In this document: positions 19,362 through 26,968 of the stretch, one piece after another
How positions within the stretch are numbered: the stretch's first letter is position 1
Layout of the letters: every line of letters begins with the position of its first letter
DNA from: CAZPGL01 sp964586175
Lineage (GTDB): Bacteria > Actinomycetota > Acidimicrobiia > Acidimicrobiales > MedAcidi-G1
NCBI GenBank assembly: GCA_964586175.1
Contig: CAZPGL010000023.1
Coordinates: 1-32,929 of the forward strand
Direction of reading: 5' to 3'
DNA length: 32,929 bases
Position numbers and translations under genes: made by a program
The notes under the pieces: generated by a model
What the model was told of the DNA's origin: nothing
What the model saw: only the letters and a program-made list of their open reading frames with translations
Databases searched by the model: none

Positions 19362-20222
19362 ATGGAGTTCCTGACCGACCCCTGGTCGTGGTGGGTGGCC
19401 CCGTTCGTCGACAACGTGTTCATGCAGCGGGCCCTGCTGGCCGGGGTGCTGGCCGTGGTCGCCACCTCGGTCGTCGGCACCTGGGTGGTGCTACGCGGCA
19501 TCACCTTCCTGGGCGACGCCCTCGCCCACGGAGTGTTGCCCGGCATCGCCCTGGCCGTCGTGCTCGGCATCAGCCCCACGATCGGGGCCCTGGTGGCTGC
19601 GGTGGTCATGGTGACGGGGGTGGGGGCCGTCCGGCGGCTGTCGCCGCTCCCCGACGACGCCTCGATCGGGTTGCTGTTCGTGGGGATGCTGGCCCTCGCC
19701 GTAGTCATCGTGTCGAGCGACGCAGGCGCCGACGCCGGCGACCTGCATCGGGTGCTGTTCGGCTCGGTCACCGGTGTCGATGCCGGTGACCTGTGGCGGC
19801 AGGCCGCGGCGGCGTCGGTGGTGGTTGTCGGCGCGCTGCTGCTGCACCGACGCCTGCTGGTCGCCACGTTCGACGAGACCCAGGCCCAGTTGGCCGGCAT
19901 GCGGCCCCAGCGGACCAACCAGGCGCTGATGCTGCTGGTGGCGTTGGCCATCGTGGCGTCGTTCGAGGCCGTGGGCAGCCTGCTGGTCTTCGCCTTCCTG
20001 GTGGCACCGCCGGCCACGGCCATGCTGTGGGTCCGCCGGGTGCCCATCGTCATGCTCACCGCGGTCGGCCTGGGCGTGGGTGCGGTGGTCGTCGGGTCGG
20101 CGGTCAGCTTCCATCATGGAACGGCTGCGGGGGCGACCATGGCGTGTGTCGCGGTGGCCCAGTTCCTGGTGGTGGCCACGGTGCGGTGGCGGGTGGCCGG
20201 GGACCGCTCGGCGACTGGTTGA
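19362..20222 (+). CDS. znuB: Zinc/manganese-type ABC transporter permease
   Basis: A 286-residue membrane protein of the ABC-3 metal permease family, with about eight helices. Family landmarks are LRGITFLGDALAHGVLPG, DASIGLLFVGMLALAVV, DLHRVLFGS and, near the end, LLVFAFLVAPPATAMLW. It would form the channel for zinc or manganese delivered by the ZnuA-like protein encoded convergently. GAGGAGGG at 19348-19355 is a good ribosome site. A Zur-like palindrome lies just upstream, so repression under metal sufficiency is likely. No ATPase gene lies next to it. The stop codons of this gene and znuA abut. Confidence 0.88.
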   Translation: MEFLTDPWSWWVAPFVDNVFMQRALLAGVLAVVATSVVGTWVVLRGITFLGDALAHGVLPGIALAVVLGISPTIGALVAAVVMVTGVGAVRRLSPLPDDASIGLLFVGMLALAVVIVSSDAGADAGDLHRVLFGSVTGVDAGDLWRQAAAASVVVVGALLLHRRLLVATFDETQAQLAGMRPQRTNQALMLLVALAIVASFEAVGSLLVFAFLVAPPATAMLWVRRVPIVMLTAVGLGVGAVVVGSAVSFHHGTAAGATMACVAVAQFLVVATVRWRVAGDRSATG

Positions 20223-20252
20223 TCAGCCGTCGAGGGCGTCGATCAACTGGTC
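20213..20252. terminator. Possible bidirectional hairpin across the znuB/znuA stop codons
   Basis: GACTGGTTGATC (20213-20224) can pair with GATCAACTGGTC (20241-20252): ten Watson-Crick pairs and two G-U pairs around a 16-base loop. The stem contains both stop codons. No U tract follows, so rho-independent termination is uncertain. Confidence 0.3.
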
Positions 20253-21212
20253 GGCGATGGTGTCGAGGAGCCCGGCCAGGTCGTCACCGTCACGAGGTGA
20301 CACCGGGATCCGGATCAGTGTGGCTCCGGTGGCATCGGCTAGACGGCGGGCATCAGCGGGGTCCTCGGTGTCGACGGTGACGATCACCCTGACTTCCGAG
20401 GTGCCGATCAAATCGGCGAGTCGTTCCAGGCGTCGGGGGTTGGTTTCGTGCAGGGACGAGTGGCCGTCGACAATGGTGCCGACGACCTCGAGCCCGTAAC
20501 GCCCAGCCAGGTGGGTGAGAAACGCGTGGTCGGTGACGACTGAGCGGGCGGCGGGAGCCAGGGTGTCGAAGCGGGCCCGCAGTCGTGCGTCGAGGGCGGT
20601 CAGGGACGCCGCCACCGCAGAGCGGCAGTCGGCCACTGCGGCAGGGTCCAGTCCGGCCCGGTTGATCAGGGCGGCTTCGATCGACGGCAGGGCCATGACG
20701 ACGAGCTGCGGATCCAGCCACAGGTGGGGGTCGCCGTCGTGGTGTTCGTCGTCGTGGNNNNNNNNNNNNNNNNNNNNNNNNNNNNNNNNNNNNNNNNNNN
20801 NNNNNNNNNNNNNNNNNNNNNNNNNNNNNNNNNNNNNNNNNNNNNNNNNNNNNNNNNCGTCGTGGTGTTCGTCGTCGTGGAGGTTGAGTGACGCCGCCAC
20901 GTCGAGGACGGGGGTCGGTGTGGCGTCGAGCGTGGAGATCCAGCCGCCTTCGAGGCCCCCGCCGTTGGCGACGACCAGCCGGGCTGCATCCACCCGGGCC
21001 CGGTCGGCCAGCGAGGGTTCGTCGGCGTGGTGGTCGGCGTCGCCGGGGATGAGGGCGGGAACCTCGATGCCGCACCCCACCGCCGAGGTGATCTCCGCCC
21101 ACACCGGCGTGGTGGCCACGACGTCGGCCGGGTTGGAGGCCGCAGTGCCGCAAGCCATGAGGCCGGCGACGAGGACGGGGAGGATGAACGGTCGTGCTAT
21201 TCGGGGGGGCAT
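20223..21212 (-). CDS. znuA: ZnuA-like zinc-binding lipoprotein (contains assembly gap)
   Basis: Substrate-binding protein of a zinc-type ABC importer. The ATG at 21212 gives a lipoprotein signal ending LMAC, and the -10 spacing supports it. An open frame runs further upstream to 22556, but that part is antisense to the dehydrogenase gene and is not coding. Landmarks are DADHHADEP, a His/Asp loop HDDEHHD interrupted by 100 N, GDPHLWLDP, DHAFLTHLAGRYGLEVVGT and IRIPVSP. The acidic His loop is typical of zinc-specific members. The reading frame is the same on both sides of the gap. Merging the identical 23-base flanks would give 288 residues, a normal family length. Confidence 0.9.
   Translation of the reverse strand: MPPRIARPFILPVLVAGLMACGTAASNPADVVATTPVWAEITSAVGCGIEVPALIPGDADHHADEPSLADRARVDAARLVVANGGGLEGGWISTLDATPTPVLDVAASLNLHDDEHHDXXXXXXXXXXXXXXXXXXXXXXXXXXXXXXXXXXHDDEHHDGDPHLWLDPQLVVMALPSIEAALINRAGLDPAAVADCRSAVAASLTALDARLRARFDTLAPAARSVVTDHAFLTHLAGRYGLEVVGTIVDGHSSLHETNPRRLERLADLIGTSEVRVIVTVDTEDPADARRLADATGATLIRIPVSPRDGDDLAGLLDTIADQLIDALDG
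20758..20857. other. 100-N assembly gap inside the His-rich loop of znuA
   Basis: Exactly 100 N, the usual placeholder for unknown length. The 23 bases before it (20735-20757) are identical to the 23 bases after it (20858-20880), encoding HDDEHHD on the minus strand. Confidence 0.95.
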
Positions 21213-21218
21213 GGGGGC

Positions 21219-21224
21219 AGCATA
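21219..21224 (-). promoter_or_regulatory. Leaderless -10 element TATGCT for znuA
   Basis: On the minus strand TATGCT, then six bases, then the ATG at 21212. The Zur-like palindrome lies at about -19 to -35 relative to this start, where it would block RNA polymerase. Confidence 0.65.
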
Positions 21225-21230
21225 GTGATA

Positions 21231-21247
21231 TTGGGAATCATTCCCAA
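21231..21247. promoter_or_regulatory. Zur/Fur-like operator in the znuA upstream region
   Basis: TTGGGAATCATTCCCAA is a perfect eight-one-eight palindrome. On the minus strand it reads TTGGGAATGATTCCCAA, close to actinobacterial Zur boxes and to the second box at 19298-19314. It also lies 45 bases before the small ORF on the plus strand. Confidence 0.65.
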
Positions 21248-21291
21248 CATCGGAGCGAATCTGGTGTTGCTTCCGTGACAGGATGGCCACC

Positions 21292-21450
21292 ATGACCCCG
21301 AGCCGCCTGGTGGCGCCCGTCCTCGTCGTCGGCCTGGTGGCCCTGGCCGCCTTTGGTGTCGTGGCCGGCAGCGGCGTGGTATTCCTGGCCGTCCTGGGCG
21401 TGGGCTGTCTTCTCGTGAGCCGGGCCGCGGACCGGTATCGGCGGTCCTGA
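21292..21450 (+). CDS. Small hypothetical membrane peptide (52 aa)
   Basis: A short open frame of 52 residues, almost all hydrophobic, with two likely membrane helices separated by a Gly-Ser turn (VVAGSGVV) and a basic tail DRYRRS. AGG at 21280-21282 lies nine bases before the ATG; an in-frame ATG at 21283 is also possible. It sits between the znuA promoter and the dehydrogenase promoter, overlaps no other gene, and is divergent from znuA across the Zur-like box. No family was recognised. A real gene is plausible but not certain. Confidence 0.4.
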   Translation: MTPSRLVAPVLVVGLVALAAFGVVAGSGVVFLAVLGVGCLLVSRAADRYRRS

Positions 21451-21472
21451 CACCCGGGTCGACCACCGGTGT

Positions 21473-21478
21473 TAGCGT
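21473..21478 (+). promoter_or_regulatory. -10 element TAGCGT for the mscR operon
   Basis: TAGCGT would start transcription near 21485. The leader of about 34 bases contains AGGAG (21507-21511), seven bases before the ATG at 21519, so this operon looks conventionally initiated. Confidence 0.45.
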
Positions 21479-21518
21479 GCGCGCCGCACGTAGACCCACG
21501 AGACGCAGGAGCATCCAC

Positions 21519-22601
21519 ATGCCACAGCAGGTACGGGCCGTCGTGGCTCGGGCCAAGGGCCAGCCGGTGACCATCGAGACCATTGTGGTCCCCGATCCGG
21601 GGCCCGGCGAGGTGGTCGTGGCGATACAGGCGTGCGGCGTGTGCCACACCGATCTCCACTACCGGGAGGGGGCCATCAACGATGAGTTCCCGTTCCTGCT
21701 CGGCCACGAGGCGGCCGGCATCGTCGAGGAGGTTGGTGAGGGCGTGACCAACGTCGAAGCGGGCGACTTCGTGATCCTGAACTGGCGGGCGGTGTGCGGC
21801 GAGTGCCGGTCGTGCCGTCGGGGTCGGCCCTGGTACTGCTTCGCCACCCACAACGCGGCGCAGAAGATGACCCTCGACGGGGTGGAGTTGTCGCCGGCCC
21901 TGGGCATCGGAGCCTTCGCCGAGAAGACCCTGGTCGCCGCCGGCCAGGCCACCAAGGTGAACCCCGAGGCCCGACCCGAGGTGGCTGGCCTGATCGGCTG
22001 CGGGGTCATGGCCGGCCTCGGCGCGGCCATGAACACCGGTGGGGTCGGCCGGGGCGACTCGGTCGCCGTGTTCGGCTGTGGCGGTGTGGGCGACGCCGCC
22101 ATCGAGGGGGCTCGCCTGGCCGGCGCCCACACCATCATCGCCGTCGATCTCGACGACCGGAAGCTGGAGTGGGCCCGCGAGTTCGGGGCCACCCATACCG
22201 TCAACGCCGGCGCCGAGGATCCCGTCGAGGCCATCCGGGCCCTGACCGGCGGCAACGGGGTCGACGTGGCCATCGAGGCCGTCGGTCTGCCCGTCACATA
22301 CGAGCAGGCCTTCTACGCCCGCGACCTGGCCGGCACCGTCGTCCTCGTCGGCGTACCCAACCCGGAGATGAAGATCGAGCTGCCGATGATCGAGGTGTTC
22401 GGCCGAGGCGGCACCCTCAAGTCCTCGTGGTACGGCGACTGCCTGCCCACCCGGGACTTCCCGATGCTCATCGACCTGTACCTCCAGGGCCGCCTCGACC
22501 TTGACCGATTCGTGTCCGAGACGATCACGCTGGAGGACGTGGAGGAGGCCTTCCACAAGATGGAACAGGGCGAGGTGCTGCGCTCGGTCGTGGTGCTGTG
22601 A
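21519..22601 (+). CDS. mscR: S-(hydroxymethyl)mycothiol dehydrogenase (mycothiol-dependent formaldehyde dehydrogenase)
   Basis: A 360-residue zinc alcohol dehydrogenase of the class III-like, mycothiol-dependent type. It oxidises the formaldehyde-mycothiol adduct with NAD+, and relatives also reduce S-nitrosomycothiol. Catalytic zinc ligands are Cys42 (CGVCHTD), His63/Glu64 (LGHEAAG) and Cys161. The structural zinc is held by Cys93, Cys96, Cys99 and Cys107. The Rossmann loop is GCGGVG (186-191) with Asp210 selecting NAD. The ATG at 21519 follows AGGAG by seven bases. An MBL-fold gene overlaps its stop, the same pair as Rv2259-Rv2260 in mycobacteria. mshC in the same window supports the mycothiol assignment. 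Confidence 0.88.
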   Translation: MPQQVRAVVARAKGQPVTIETIVVPDPGPGEVVVAIQACGVCHTDLHYREGAINDEFPFLLGHEAAGIVEEVGEGVTNVEAGDFVILNWRAVCGECRSCRRGRPWYCFATHNAAQKMTLDGVELSPALGIGAFAEKTLVAAGQATKVNPEARPEVAGLIGCGVMAGLGAAMNTGGVGRGDSVAVFGCGGVGDAAIEGARLAGAHTIIAVDLDDRKLEWAREFGATHTVNAGAEDPVEAIRALTGGNGVDVAIEAVGLPVTYEQAFYARDLAGTVVLVGVPNPEMKIELPMIEVFGRGGTLKSSWYGDCLPTRDFPMLIDLYLQGRLDLDRFVSETITLEDVEEAFHKMEQGEVLRSVVVL

Positions 22602-23209
22602 CGCTGCGCATCGACCACGTCGTCACCAGCGGCGTGTTCTCGCTCGACGGCGATGATTTCGACGTCGACAACAACATCTGGATCATCGGCGACGACCGGG
22701 AGGTGATCGTCGTCGACGCCGCCCATGACCACCGGCCGATCCTCGACGGCATCGGTGGGCGGACGGTACGGGCCGTGCTGTGTTCCCACGGGCACAACGA
22801 CCACATCAACGCCGCCGTCGAGCTGGCCGACGCCACCGGGGCGCCCATCTGGCTGCACCCCGACGACGACATGTTGTGGGACGCCGTGCACCCAGGGCGC
22901 CGGGTCGACGACCCGCTGCGCGACGGGGCGACCATCGACCTGGCCGGCGACGAGCTACGGGTACTGCACACCCCTGGTCACTCGCCGGGCGGCTGCTGCG
23001 TCCACGTGCCCAGCCTCGGGGTGGTGTTCAGCGGGGACACCCTGTTCAACGGTGGCCCCGGTGCCACCGGCCGGTCGTTCTCCAGCCACGAGGTGCTGGT
23101 CGAGAGCATCCGGGCCCGGCTGTTCGTGCTCGACGGCGACACGGTGGTGCACACCGGCCACGGCGACTCGACCACCATCGGCGCCGAGGCCGCCCGCCTC
23201 GACGGCTGA
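22598..23209 (+). CDS. MBL-fold hydrolase partner of the mycothiol dehydrogenase
   Basis: A 203-residue metallo-beta-lactamase-fold protein. The metal motif is SHGHNDHI (His64, His66, Asp68, His69), followed by HTPGHSPGGCC, FSGDTLFNGG and HTGHGDSTT, the full glyoxalase II-type ligand set. The GTG start overlaps the mscR stop by four bases, so the two are translated together. The context suggests hydrolysis of a mycothiol thioester such as S-formylmycothiol, the product of the upstream enzyme. That substrate is inference. Confidence 0.9.
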   Translation: MTLRIDHVVTSGVFSLDGDDFDVDNNIWIIGDDREVIVVDAAHDHRPILDGIGGRTVRAVLCSHGHNDHINAAVELADATGAPIWLHPDDDMLWDAVHPGRRVDDPLRDGATIDLAGDELRVLHTPGHSPGGCCVHVPSLGVVFSGDTLFNGGPGATGRSFSSHEVLVESIRARLFVLDGDTVVHTGHGDSTTIGAEAARLDG

Positions 23210-23232
23210 TCCGGCACTCCACGGCGGCCCGG

Positions 23233-23580
23233 ATGCTGGTCCACGACGCGGGGTGCGTGTTCTGCCGCTGGTGTGCGGCCTGGGTGGCCGCTCGGGCCGA
23301 TGTCACCGTCGTCGCCGCCTCCGAGGTGGATTCCGCCGAGTGGGGGCTATCGGATCACGAGTTGCACGCCGCAGCGTGGTGGCTGGACGGCGACGCACGT
23401 CTGCGGGGCCATCGGGCGGTGGCCCGGGCCCTGATCGCCGTGGGCGGACCGTGGCGGGTGGTCGGACGGCTGCTCGGGGTGCCGCCGGTGTCGTGGGCCG
23501 CTGCGGGTGCTTACCGGGCCGTGGCCGCCAACCGGCAGCGGCTCAGCCGAGTCCTGCCGTCTCGGCCACCTGCTCGATGA
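23233..23580 (+). CDS. DCC-family (DUF393) thiol-disulfide oxidoreductase-like protein
   Basis: A 115-residue protein of the DUF393/DCC family, recognised by the N-terminal HDAGCVFCRWCAAW, where the family has a DxxCxxC motif (Cys8, Cys11). It also has the family's C-terminal pattern of short hydrophobic helices ending YRAVAANR. It is presumed to act in thiol-disulfide exchange, without a defined substrate. The ATG at 23233 lies 23 bases after the MBL stop, so it probably belongs to the mscR operon. Its 3' end overlaps the convergent LLM oxidoreductase by 38 bases, unusual within this window. Confidence 0.8.
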   Translation: MLVHDAGCVFCRWCAAWVAARADVTVVAASEVDSAEWGLSDHELHAAAWWLDGDARLRGHRAVARALIAVGGPWRVVGRLLGVPPVSWAAAGAYRAVAANRQRLSRVLPSRPPAR

Positions 23581-24412
23581 AGGCGACGGCGGTGTCGGCC
23601 GCACCGTCGACCGGGCCGCCCCGCATGCCCCGGAAATCCTGCATGGCGATGATGCGGTCCACGCCCAACTCGGCGTAGCGGTCGATCGTTTCGGCGGTCA
23701 GCGGCTCGACCGGGGTCACGCTGATCTCAAGGCTGCCCAGGTCGGCCGCCCGGTCGAACTCGTCGGTCAGTCGGTGCAACTGTCCGATCGCCTTCTCAGC
23801 GAACGCCAGCGTGGTCGCGAAGCCGTACCAACCGTGCCCCTTCGTGACGGCTCGACGGAAGGCCGGCACCGACCCGCCGCCGACGTGGATGGGCGGGCCC
23901 TCGGGCCGGGTGGGTCGTGGGTGGGCTTCGACCCCGCTCCAGGAGGTGAAGCGGCCGGTGAATTCGAGGTCGCCCCGCCACATGGCCCGGAGGGCGTCGA
24001 TGTGCTCGGTGGTGCGGGGCCCCCGTTCGTCGAATGGCACGCCGACGGCCTCGAACTCGGCGGGGACGTAGCCGACGCCCACGCCGACCTCGAGCCGCCC
24101 TCCGGACAGCAGGTCGAGCGAGGCCAGCTCCTTGGCCAGGACGGCCGGCGTGCGCTGGGGAAGGATCACGATGCCGGTACCGAGGCGCAGCGTCGTGGTG
24201 TGGGCGGTCAGGAAGGACAGCGTGGCGATCTGGTCGATGAAGTGGGTGTCGGGGGCCACGGGTGATGGATCGACGCGGGGACTGGCCACCACGAGGTGCT
24301 CGCCGGTCCACAGTGACTCGAAGCCGGCGCCCTCGGCGGCCCGGGCCACAGTGGCCATGGTCGCCGGGTCGGCCGTCGACCCCGTGTTGACCCCGAAGTG
24401 GCCGAACTTCAT
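23543..24412 (-). CDS. LLM-class F420-dependent oxidoreductase (first copy)
   Basis: A 289-residue luciferase-like TIM-barrel enzyme. Landmarks are MKFGHFGVNTG, FESLWTGEHLV, LRLGTGIVILPQR, LDLLSGGRLEVGVGVGY and PPIHVGGGS. These are typical of actinobacterial enzymes that use F420H2 for hydride transfer, though FMN use cannot be excluded. The ATG overlaps the upstream stop by four bases (ATGA), so it is co-translated with the next LLM gene, of which it is a diverged paralogue. The substrate is unknown. npdG in this window could supply F420H2. The 3' end overlaps the DCC gene on the other strand. Confidence 0.88.
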   Translation of the reverse strand: MKFGHFGVNTGSTADPATMATVARAAEGAGFESLWTGEHLVVASPRVDPSPVAPDTHFIDQIATLSFLTAHTTTLRLGTGIVILPQRTPAVLAKELASLDLLSGGRLEVGVGVGYVPAEFEAVGVPFDERGPRTTEHIDALRAMWRGDLEFTGRFTSWSGVEAHPRPTRPEGPPIHVGGGSVPAFRRAVTKGHGWYGFATTLAFAEKAIGQLHRLTDEFDRAADLGSLEISVTPVEPLTAETIDRYAELGVDRIIAMQDFRGMRGGPVDGAADTAVAFIEQVAETAGLG

Positions 24413-25338
24413 CGGCCGGTGACCTCGTGGAACGCGTCCACCGCCTCGCCGTAGAGGTCGGCGGCCGCGGCGTGCCCGGCCGGGACCGGCAGATGGAGGC
24501 GGAAGTCGGTGACGCCGGCGTCGAGCAGCGCTGGGACCCCGGCCACGGAGGCCGCCAGGTCGACGCCGGCGTCGGTGCGGACGAGGGGTACCGACCCGAC
24601 GACCTGGAGCCCCGTCGGGTCGTGGCCCAGGTCGGCCAGCAGCGACCGCATGGCACCGATGCCGGCCACCGGGTCGGCCATGGCCGGTCCCCACGGAATC
24701 CAGCCGGTGCCGAACTCGGCGAGGCGGCGGGCCACCCGGCGGTTCACGGTGCCGCTGACCCAGATGGGGACGCCATTGGTTTCGGCGGGCTTCGGGTTGG
24801 TGTGGATGTCGGTGAAGGAGAGTTCGCCGCTGTGGTAGGTGGCGGGCTGTTCGGTCCACAAGGATCGACACACCTCGAGCGTGTGGTCGAGGAGGCGGCC
24901 CCGGTCGGCGAAGTCGAGACCGCACAGTTCGTATTCCTCGGCCTGCCATCCGACCCCCACCCCCAACTCGAGGCGACCGCCCGACAGGGCGTCGATGGTG
25001 GCGGCCGTCTTGGCCAGCACCGCCGGGCGGCGGAGGGCGGCCAGCAGGATTGAGGTGCCGACCCGGATCCGTTCGGTACGGGCGGCGACGAAGGACAGGG
25101 TGGTCAGCGGCTCCAGCCAGTGGCCGTCGGGGCCGGTGGGCTGGCGGCCGCCGACCGTGCCGCCCTTGGACGGGTCGGCGTAGGCGTCCATGCCGTTGCC
25201 GTAGGCGATGTGGTCGGACACCACCACCTTGTCGATGCCGGCGTCGTCGGCGGCCCGGGCCTGGTCGAACAGGGCGTTCCAGCCGTCGGGCTGGTCGGCG
25301 AAGTTTCGGAGCTGGACCGACAGGGTGGGCCGGGTCAC
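24409..25338 (-). CDS. LLM-class F420-dependent oxidoreductase (second copy)
   Basis: A 309-residue luciferase-like enzyme. It shows DDAGIDKVVVSDHIAYGN near the N terminus, IRVGTSILLAALRRPAVLAK, IDALSGGRLELGVGVGWQ and PIWVSGTVNRRVARRLAEFG. It shares the barrel core with the following gene. The GTG start overlaps the upstream DUF1214 stop by four bases, placing it in the middle of a five-gene minus-strand operon. It is likely to reduce or oxidise an organic substrate in the cytoplasm with F420; no substrate can be named. Confidence 0.88.
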   Translation of the reverse strand: MTRPTLSVQLRNFADQPDGWNALFDQARAADDAGIDKVVVSDHIAYGNGMDAYADPSKGGTVGGRQPTGPDGHWLEPLTTLSFVAARTERIRVGTSILLAALRRPAVLAKTAATIDALSGGRLELGVGVGWQAEEYELCGLDFADRGRLLDHTLEVCRSLWTEQPATYHSGELSFTDIHTNPKPAETNGVPIWVSGTVNRRVARRLAEFGTGWIPWGPAMADPVAGIGAMRSLLADLGHDPTGLQVVGSVPLVRTDAGVDLAASVAGVPALLDAGVTDFRLHLPVPAGHAAAADLYGEAVDAFHEVTGR

Positions 25339-26528
25339 CGCAGGAACCTTCCGAGGGCTCCTCGACGGCGACGGTAGAGGGTGTCGGCCCGCTGTGCCGG
25401 GGTCAGGCGGGTGGTGACGTCGGGGAGCAGCCCGTCGACCTGGTCGGCATCGACCAGGCGCAGTTTGGGCACCGGGGCCCGGTCGGCCCGGTTCCAGCGG
25501 TAGGTGATGCAGCCCTGGGTGGCGCCGGCGGTGTCCAGCCAGTTGGCGACGCCGGGGTCGTGGCCGCAGATGACGGCCCGGAACACCCCGTCCGGGTCGA
25601 TGACGGCCTGGTGGCCGTTGAGGCTGGACTGGTGGTACACCCAGTCAAGGGACTGGAACCAGACGTCACCCAACTGCACGCCCCAGTAGTGGCAGTCGGG
25701 GACCTCGACCTCGTAGACGAGGGCCTGACCGGGTTCTACGTGCCACCAGCACTGCCCGTAGTCCTGTTCCGTGCTGGCACCCATCGCCAGGTTGGGGCCC
25801 TGATCGGGGCGCATGTGGCTGAACGAGTTGACCTGCCCCCGGTCGAGGTGCCGCCGGCCGAAGTCGGACCAGAAGCCGGTCATGTCGACGGCCTGGGTGG
25901 CGAGCTCCCGGAGAGCGCGGTCCAGCCGGTCGGCGTCCATGCGCGGCTGGTGCGGTTCGATGTCGAGGCATTCGATGTGCAGATGGGCCGGTTCCTCGTG
26001 TTCCCAGTCGTTGAAGAACTGGCGGATCATCAGACGGCACGTGATCGGATCGACGGTGTGCCAGGTCCCCGGCGGGTGGCCGTCGGGTGCCGGGTCGGGG
26101 CTGAACACCAGGTCCAGGTTCCCGTCGTCATCGAGGGGGAGCTCGTCGCCGTTGAGGGTGAGGAGTTGCCGGACATCGGCGGTACCGAAGTTGAACGTCA
26201 TGAGCGTGAGTCCGAGGTAGTGCACCGTGCCCGGGTCGCCGGTCAGCCGGTAGGTGTTGCGCAGGTCGACGGCTGCCGCCTGGTAGATGCCGTCGGGGTT
26301 GTCCTGGCCGGCCTTGAAGGGGTGGACCCAGGCCAACTCGGGGTGCTGTGCATCGCCGGCCTCGATCGAGTTGCCGATGGTCTGGTGGAGGACTCGCAGG
26401 ACGTGGCGGAAGCCCTCGGCCCGGTCGACAGCATCGCCGGGCCGCTCCGGGTCCAGCACCACGTCTGCCGCGCCGGCCAATCGGTCGCAGAAGGCCAGCC
26501 AGGTGTCCCGGAGGTCGGTGTCGCTCAT
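25335..26528 (-). CDS. DUF1214-domain protein
   Basis: A 397-residue protein whose C-terminal third matches the DUF1214 fold: WHVEPGQALVYEVEVPDCHYWGVQLGD, then a Trp-rich strand and GHDPGVANWLDTAG. The N-terminal part is helical and acidic, with no signal peptide, so it is probably cytoplasmic. The biochemical role of this family is not known. The ATG at 26528 was preferred; a GTG nine bases earlier is also possible. It is encoded between a VOC protein and two LLM oxidoreductases, overlapping the latter, suggesting a shared pathway for an organic substrate. Confidence 0.82.
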   Translation of the reverse strand: MSDTDLRDTWLAFCDRLAGAADVVLDPERPGDAVDRAEGFRHVLRVLHQTIGNSIEAGDAQHPELAWVHPFKAGQDNPDGIYQAAAVDLRNTYRLTGDPGTVHYLGLTLMTFNFGTADVRQLLTLNGDELPLDDDGNLDLVFSPDPAPDGHPPGTWHTVDPITCRLMIRQFFNDWEHEEPAHLHIECLDIEPHQPRMDADRLDRALRELATQAVDMTGFWSDFGRRHLDRGQVNSFSHMRPDQGPNLAMGASTEQDYGQCWWHVEPGQALVYEVEVPDCHYWGVQLGDVWFQSLDWVYHQSSLNGHQAVIDPDGVFRAVICGHDPGVANWLDTAGATQGCITYRWNRADRAPVPKLRLVDADQVDGLLPDVTTRLTPAQRADTLYRRRRGALGRFLR

Positions 26529-26571
26529 GGGTGTCACTTTCGCGCCCGGGGTGGGTGTGTGCCCATGCGGC

Positions 26572-26958
26572 TCAGTCGCCGGCGTAGGTGCCGAAGCTCC
26601 AGACGTTGCCTTCGGGGTCGGTGGCGGTGAAGCCCCGTGACCCGTAGTCCTCGTCGCGCAGGCTTCGCACGATGGTCGCCCCGGCTGCCACGGCCCGGTC
26701 GTGTAGGGCGTCGGGTTCGTCGGTCACGCAGTAGACCGAGATCGGCCCGGTCGGCATGGCGAGGTGGCCGGCATCGCCCGATGCGGTGTCACCGAGCATC
26801 ACGCCACCGCCGTATGGCCAGCGCAACTGGGCGTGGACGATCAGCCCTTCTTCTTCGACGACCAACGCCGGGGTGAAGCCGAAGGTGGCGGTCAGGAAGT
26901 CGATCTGGGCCCGGGCGTCGGCGCAGCGCATGGTGGGCCAGACGCCGGGTTCAGCCAT
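26572..26958 (-). CDS. VOC-family glyoxalase/dioxygenase-like protein
   Basis: A 128-residue protein of the vicinal-oxygen-chelate fold, PhnB-like group. It ends with YGSRGFTATDPEGNVWSFGTY, a hallmark of this group, and begins with a beta-alpha-beta unit DFLTATFGFTPALVV. Members bind metal and range from glyoxalases to resistance proteins and demethylases; no specific activity can be assigned. The ATG at 26958 lies seven bases after a TAGTGT element that overlaps the stop codon of the methyltransferase gene, so an internal promoter is possible. A longer in-frame version up to 27066 overlaps that gene and is less likely. Confidence 0.85.
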   Translation of the reverse strand: MAEPGVWPTMRCADARAQIDFLTATFGFTPALVVEEEGLIVHAQLRWPYGGGVMLGDTASGDAGHLAMPTGPISVYCVTDEPDALHDRAVAAGATIVRSLRDEDYGSRGFTATDPEGNVWSFGTYAGD

Positions 26959-26968
26959 GGCGGCGACA

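Noticed and set aside
21213..22556. Long minus-strand open frame continuing upstream of znuA
   Set aside because: It is antisense to the mscR-type dehydrogenase. The ZnuA signal peptide and a leaderless promoter place the start at 21212.
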